A stretch of 8,921 nt of DNA from Planctomycetota bacterium (GTDB lineage: Bacteria > Planctomycetota > UBA1135 > GCA-002686595): positions 1 to 8,921 of the forward strand of contig JAJDES010000303.1 of assembly GCA_029259675.1 (NCBI GenBank). The letters run 5' to 3'. This document shows, one piece after another, positions 5,579 through 8,921 of the stretch. A program made the translations under genes and the position numbers. Below the pieces are notes generated by a model. It saw only the letters and a program-made list of their open reading frames with translations. It was not told the origin of the DNA and searched no databases. Each line of letters opens with the position of its first letter. Position 1 is the stretch's first letter.

Positions 5579-7699
5579 ATGAACGTCACCCTCGTCTATC
5601 CTCCTAACCGGAACATCCCGGGGTCGCCCTACGGAGCCCTGCCGTTGTTGGCGGGATGCGTCGGTGCTGCGGGCCACACGGCGACCATTGTGGACGCCAA
5701 CCTCTTGGTGTTTGAGCAACTTCTCAAGACCGAAAATGTCGCGGCCTTACGGGACGAATTCGAAAGCGATTGGAAACGGCTTAGAGCCAAGCCTGACCTC
5801 ACGGCCATGGAGGCCCACACGCTGCAGGCCATGGCGCCGCTGGGCATGGTGCCCTTTGAGGAACTGTTGCATGCCGAGCAAGCCGGCCGCGACTTGAAGA
5901 CGCTCGAGCAATTTTTGGAGCCCGAAAAGGTCAATCGGGCCTATGCCACGATCTCAAACCTCCTGCGCGTGGCCTACGCCCGCAATGCGCTCTTTTCCCC
6001 GGGCAAGTCCGGGATGGCCGACGAACTGCACGGCTACTTGGAGTCGGAGTTCGACAATCCGATTTCGCGCTTGGTCAACACAACTTGCATGGAAGCCATT
6101 GCGGCCACGGCTCCCGATGTTGTTGCAGTCAGCATTCCGTTCAGCGAACAGTTGGTTGAAGGCTTGGCCCTGCTCAAGGCCGTAAAGCGGTCCTTTCCGG
6201 ATGTTGTGACCATCGTGGGCGGGGCCATGATCACTTCATACCAAGCTGAACTTTGCACGGACGCGCGCTTTTATCATTACGCGGACTACGCCATGCCCGG
6301 CGAGGCCGAGCAGTCTTTCCCCGATTTCCTGGACGGGCTCGAAACCGGCGCGGATTTGTCACAGGCGACAAACCTTTGGAGTTTGGATGCCAATGGGGTC
6401 CCCAGGCGCCCCGCTCGGGTCGAGATTTCAGACCTCAATTTGGCCGCGGCGCCGGATTACTCGACCATCGCTGTGGGCCGCTATTTCCTGCCCTACACCA
6501 TTGCCAACTACCAAACGTCGCGCGGCTGTTATTACGGCAAGTGCACGTTTTGTTCCTCATCGATCAAAGGCGGCTTTCGCTTTCGTCGCCCGGAGTTGGC
6601 GATTGCGGACATCGAACATATTCAGGCTCAGACGGGCATCAAGCATTTCATTCTGTGGGACCCATTGACTTCGCCACGAATCATGAAGTCCCTGGCCCTC
6701 TGGAATCAGGCGCGGCCGCAGGAGGAGCGGATCTTCTGGGGCGCGGAAACCAAATTCGAGAAGTTCTTCACCGATCGTCAATACACCGATTTGCTCTATG
6801 CGGGCGGCGCACGCTTCATGCAATTCGGGTTTGAATCAGGCAATCAACGGGTCTTGGACTTGATGGTCAAGGGCAACGACTTGATGCGCGTGGGGGATAT
6901 GCTTGATGCCCTGTCGGCATCGAAGATCGCTGTTAGTGTGCAGTGGTTCATCGGATTCCCCGGTGCAACGGAAGCCGAAGATCGAGAGAGCTACCAATAC
7001 CTCAATCAACGTCGCGATGCCGTGCAGCTTTCGAGTTACATGGGCACCTTCTCACTGTCGCCGGAAGATGATATTTGGCAGACGGGAGGCGATCTGCTCG
7101 ATGTGGATGTTTTCCAACAGGAAGATGGTCGCTGGGATTACAGCTACCGCGGCGGGCAGGTGCGTGTCGATCGCACGCCGCTGCACCATGCTTATATGGC
7201 TCGAGGTGACGCGGAAGCCATTACGCGCATGGCGTTCTACATTTACCTGACGGAAGCACCGGAGCGAGTGCGCGAGATTACGCACTGGACGAATGGGGGA
7301 GGCTTGCCCTTCGAATGGCAAGAGCTCGCACCGATGCGCCCATCGGTACCCCGGGAAACCTACCTGACTCAATTCGACTTTGATCCGTTTGCGTCTCTGA
7401 CGCAGGAAGAATTCGAAGCTGCGGGCCGGCAATTGCCTGCGCAGCAGACGGCCGCCGCCTACGTCACGAATTCTTCTCTCGCGTATCGTCTTACGGACGA
7501 GGAGTGGCAGCTATGTCAGTTGTCCGATGGAGCGCGGACAGCAGAGGAAATTCTGGATCTCTGCGGCGGCGCCCAGGAGTTGCAGCAAGCATTCCTCTTG
7601 TTGGTTGCTCGCGGAATTCTGCATGTGCCCCTGGATGTGAAATGCGTCAACCCGGTCAAGGGGGCATTTCCGGGTGGCATTCAAAGCGTCGCTTCCTAA
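5579..7699 (+). CDS. B12-binding-domain radical SAM protein with C-terminal accessory domain
   Basis: A 706-residue enzyme. The start MNVTLVYPPNRNIPGSPYGALPLLA is typical of cobalamin-binding radical SAM proteins. The Rossmann-like half includes VVAVSIPFSEQLVEGLALL and VTIVGGAMI (181-217); the classic DxHxxG cobalamin ligand motif is not seen, as in many of this class. A helical insertion (about 45-170) splits this domain. The radical SAM core begins at about 310 with TSRGCYYGKCTFCSSS: Cys317, Cys322 and Cys325 give CX4CX2C, one residue longer than canonical CX3CX2C. FGFESGNQRVLDLMVKG (416-431) and WFIGFPGATEAED (456-468) are standard core motifs. Residues about 627-682 form a small extra domain (YRLTDEEWQLCQLSDGARTAEEI, then LLLVARGIL) resembling PqqD-like/winged-helix units. 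Such enzymes do methylations, cyclisations or other radical chemistry; the substrate is unknown. No Shine-Dalgarno precedes the ATG. It is transcribed alone, divergent from the glycosyltransferase. Confidence 0.94.
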   Translation: MNVTLVYPPNRNIPGSPYGALPLLAGCVGAAGHTATIVDANLLVFEQLLKTENVAALRDEFESDWKRLRAKPDLTAMEAHTLQAMAPLGMVPFEELLHAEQAGRDLKTLEQFLEPEKVNRAYATISNLLRVAYARNALFSPGKSGMADELHGYLESEFDNPISRLVNTTCMEAIAATAPDVVAVSIPFSEQLVEGLALLKAVKRSFPDVVTIVGGAMITSYQAELCTDARFYHYADYAMPGEAEQSFPDFLDGLETGADLSQATNLWSLDANGVPRRPARVEISDLNLAAAPDYSTIAVGRYFLPYTIANYQTSRGCYYGKCTFCSSSIKGGFRFRRPELAIADIEHIQAQTGIKHFILWDPLTSPRIMKSLALWNQARPQEERIFWGAETKFEKFFTDRQYTDLLYAGGARFMQFGFESGNQRVLDLMVKGNDLMRVGDMLDALSASKIAVSVQWFIGFPGATEAEDRESYQYLNQRRDAVQLSSYMGTFSLSPEDDIWQTGGDLLDVDVFQQEDGRWDYSYRGGQVRVDRTPLHHAYMARGDAEAITRMAFYIYLTEAPERVREITHWTNGGGLPFEWQELAPMRPSVPRETYLTQFDFDPFASLTQEEFEAAGRQLPAQQTAAAYVTNSSLAYRLTDEEWQLCQLSDGARTAEEILDLCGGAQELQQAFLLLVARGILHVPLDVKCVNPVKGAFPGGIQSVAS

Positions 7700-7718
7700 G
7701 CGGGTTTTAAGTCGCCAC

Positions 7719-7759
7719 AAAAAAAATCAGCCGAAGGCGCCATAGCGCATTCGACTGAT
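7719..7759 (-). terminator. intrinsic terminator of the beta-helix gene (minus strand)
   Basis: On the minus strand, ATCAGTCGAA (7759-7750) pairs with TTCGGCTGAT (7735-7726) over 10 bp with one G-U. Inside, GCGC pairs with GCGC (7748-7745 with 7740-7737) around a TATG loop. Eight T residues (7726-7719) follow directly. This is a textbook Rho-independent terminator for the gene ending at 7834. On the plus strand the hairpin lacks a downstream T-tract, so it would terminate the radical SAM transcript poorly. Confidence 0.8.
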
Positions 7760-7776
7760 GGAAGTTCTGTGGAGAG

Positions 7777-7808
7777 CTTGGCGCGCACAAGCGTGCGCAG
7801 TCGCCAAG
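7777..7808. repeat. second hairpin in the convergent gap
   Basis: CTTGGC (7777-7782) pairs with GCCAAG (7803-7808), and GCGCAC (7783-7788) with GTGCGC (7793-7798) around an AAGC loop, leaving a 4-nt bulge (AGTC, 7799-7802). The 12 Watson-Crick pairs make it very stable, but no T-tract follows on either strand. It may protect the 3' end of the radical SAM mRNA or be a relic terminator. Confidence 0.6.
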
Positions 7809-7814
7809 CACTTA

Positions 7815-7846
7815 CTTCACAGTTTGGAGAGCTTCACAGTTTGGAG
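7815..7846. repeat. 15-bp direct repeat across a stop codon (period 17)
   Basis: CTTCACAGTTTGGAG occurs at 7815-7829 and again at 7832-7846, separated by 2 bp. The 7832-7846 copy contains the TGA stop of the beta-helix gene (7834-7836) and its last two codons. The other copy is noncoding. It looks like a recent small tandem duplication at the gene's 3' end. Confidence 0.85.
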
Positions 7847-8921
7847 GCATCCAAAAGTACAACCACGGATGGAGAGCTCAGGACCAAAGTGTCCTCGAGC
7901 ATGTCGGTAAAGGCCGCTTGCTCATAGATAGGAACACCGGCGATGCCGCTGCCGTTCATTCCACCCACGCTCAGATCCTTGGTGAACACGCCCGATGGCG
8001 GAATGACGCCGACCATTTGGATGTGGCTCATGGAGTCCACGTGAATGCTGCCGAAAAACATCTCGGTGAACACTGCGGGCATCGGGCGTGCCGACAGCGC
8101 CAACAGGACCATTTCCCCAGGTTCGCCAAAGTAGCTCTGGGTGATGCCCGTCGCAGCGCTGGCGGTCAAGGGAGATTGGAGTCGTCGACTCTCATTGGGC
8201 AGGTAAGTGAATTCGGCGCCCAATGTTCGCACGGTGGAACCGGCGAGACCATTGGAGCAACCCGGCCCGCCTTGTCCTCCGGCGCCGCCAATTGCGGTCG
8301 AGCCGGCTCCAAAGGCGTCGATGCCGCCGCTCAAGTAGAGCCCGTCGCCACCGCTGGCTCCGGCACTGCAATTGTTGGCGAATGATCCACCACTACCACC
8401 GCGACCTCCTCTGAAGGCCGCGTTGGAGGCGAATAGCAATCCGCCAAAAGCCTCAAGACCATTGGAACCCGGCAGGGGCGCGAAGAAGCCCTGGACACCC
8501 GCGGGACCGACGTAGCTGCCCTCGTAGATGTGGATGTTGCTTTCAAAGGAAAGCAGGGCCGCGCGTGTGGAGGAAGAGCCTTCGGTGACGATAGGTTCGG
8601 AATCAACCCGAACAAAGGTCAAGGACTCGTTCATTCCGGCGAAAATGCCGCCGCTGACCAGTGCCGAATCTGTACCACCGAAGCTGCAGTCTTCTACGCT
8701 GATCGGTCCCTTGTTGTATTCGAAGCTGGCCGCATAGCCTTGGTCGATTGAGCGAATTTCGAAGCCGCGCAAGTCAAAAGCATGCTGTTGCTCAAGGTTG
8801 CGGATGTGGATGCCGCCTTCGATAACGGGCCGCGAACCTTCAAGGGCTGTAATGGTCAGTCCCTTGTCGTTGATGATCACCCCGCCGTAAACGCCGGCTC
8901 GGACGACGACAATGTCCCCCT
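7834..8921 (-). CDS. secreted right-handed parallel beta-helix (pectin-lyase-like) protein, 5'-truncated
   Basis: The frame stays open to the window end: upstream of the GTG at 8880 the codons read GDIVVVRAGVYGG, the usual entry of a parallel beta-helix (GD-x-V-x-V-x-x-G-x-Y). The GTG is therefore internal and the N-terminus, with any signal peptide, lies beyond 8921. About 361 residues are visible. After KGLTITALEG come short turns of beta-strands (HIRNL, FDLRGFEI, ISVEDCSF, LTFVRV, HIYEGSYV), then a very Gly-rich stretch (8239-8412: RGGRGGSGG, GGAGGQGGPG). A C-terminal region (about 7834-8170; MVLLALSARPMP ... FFGSIHVDS ... GSGIAGVPIYEQAAF ... LSSPSVVVLL) looks like the beta-sandwich tail seen in large extracellular proteins of several environmental phyla; that resemblance is from memory. 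No polysaccharide-lyase catalytic residues can be assigned. Ends at a strong terminator. It is probably a cell-surface or exported protein, not clearly part of the biosynthetic group. Confidence 0.72.
   Translation of the reverse strand, partial: GDIVVVRAGVYGGVIINDKGLTITALEGSRPVIEGGIHIRNLEQQHAFDLRGFEIRSIDQGYAASFEYNKGPISVEDCSFGGTDSALVSGGIFAGMNESLTFVRVDSEPIVTEGSSSTRAALLSFESNIHIYEGSYVGPAGVQGFFAPLPGSNGLEAFGGLLFASNAAFRGGRGGSGGSFANNCSAGASGGDGLYLSGGIDAFGAGSTAIGGAGGQGGPGCSNGLAGSTVRTLGAEFTYLPNESRRLQSPLTASAATGITQSYFGEPGEMVLLALSARPMPAVFTEMFFGSIHVDSMSHIQMVGVIPPSGVFTKDLSVGGMNGSGIAGVPIYEQAAFTDMLEDTLVLSSPSVVVLLDASKL

Noticed and set aside
7834..8880. Complete gene starting at GTG 8880
   Set aside because: Codons upstream of 8880 continue a beta-helix entry motif (GDIVVVRAGVYGG) to the window edge, so the GTG is internal.

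Overview
The window is GC-rich, gene-dense bacterial DNA. It looks like part of a surface-polysaccharide or specialised-metabolite locus, followed by a secreted-protein gene. TTG/GTG starts, purine-rich Shine-Dalgarno sites, long intergenic gaps and a Gly-rich secreted beta-helix protein would fit a Planctomycetota-like or other environmental Gram-negative bacterium. No rRNA, tRNA or taxonomic marker is present, so that placement is a guess.

Layout. (1) 2-1852, plus strand: two tandem GNAT-superfamily acyltransferase paralogues; the first lacks its 5' part because the window starts inside it. (2) 1853-1958: a short convergent gap holding a five-copy 12-bp tandem repeat. (3) 1959-5250, minus strand, transcribed GT -> PIG-L -> KASIII: a family 2 glycosyltransferase with an extra C-terminal beta-rich domain, a PIG-L/LmbE-type zinc deacetylase almost abutting it, and after 174 bp a KASIII (FabH-type) condensing enzyme with an intact Cys-His-Asn triad. 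(4) 5251-5578: a 328-bp divergent intergenic region with a clear imperfect inverted repeat just upstream of the next gene. (5) 5579-7699, plus: a 706-residue B12-binding-type radical SAM enzyme with a CX4CX2C cluster motif and an extra small C-terminal domain. (6) 7700-7833: a convergent gap with a strong intrinsic terminator serving the minus strand and a second stable hairpin. (7) 7834-8921, minus: the 3' portion of a secreted, probably parallel-beta-helix protein, cut by the window end.

How the genes may work together (inference): the glycosyltransferase would add an N-acetylhexosamine-type sugar, the PIG-L enzyme would free its amine, and the GNAT proteins could re-acylate it. KASIII could prime or extend an unusual acyl group, and the radical SAM enzyme could make a methylation or other radical modification. 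This resembles the logic of mycothiol assembly (GT, deacetylase, acetyltransferase) but is not evidence for that pathway. No RiPP precursor, CRISPR array, insertion sequence or phage gene was seen.
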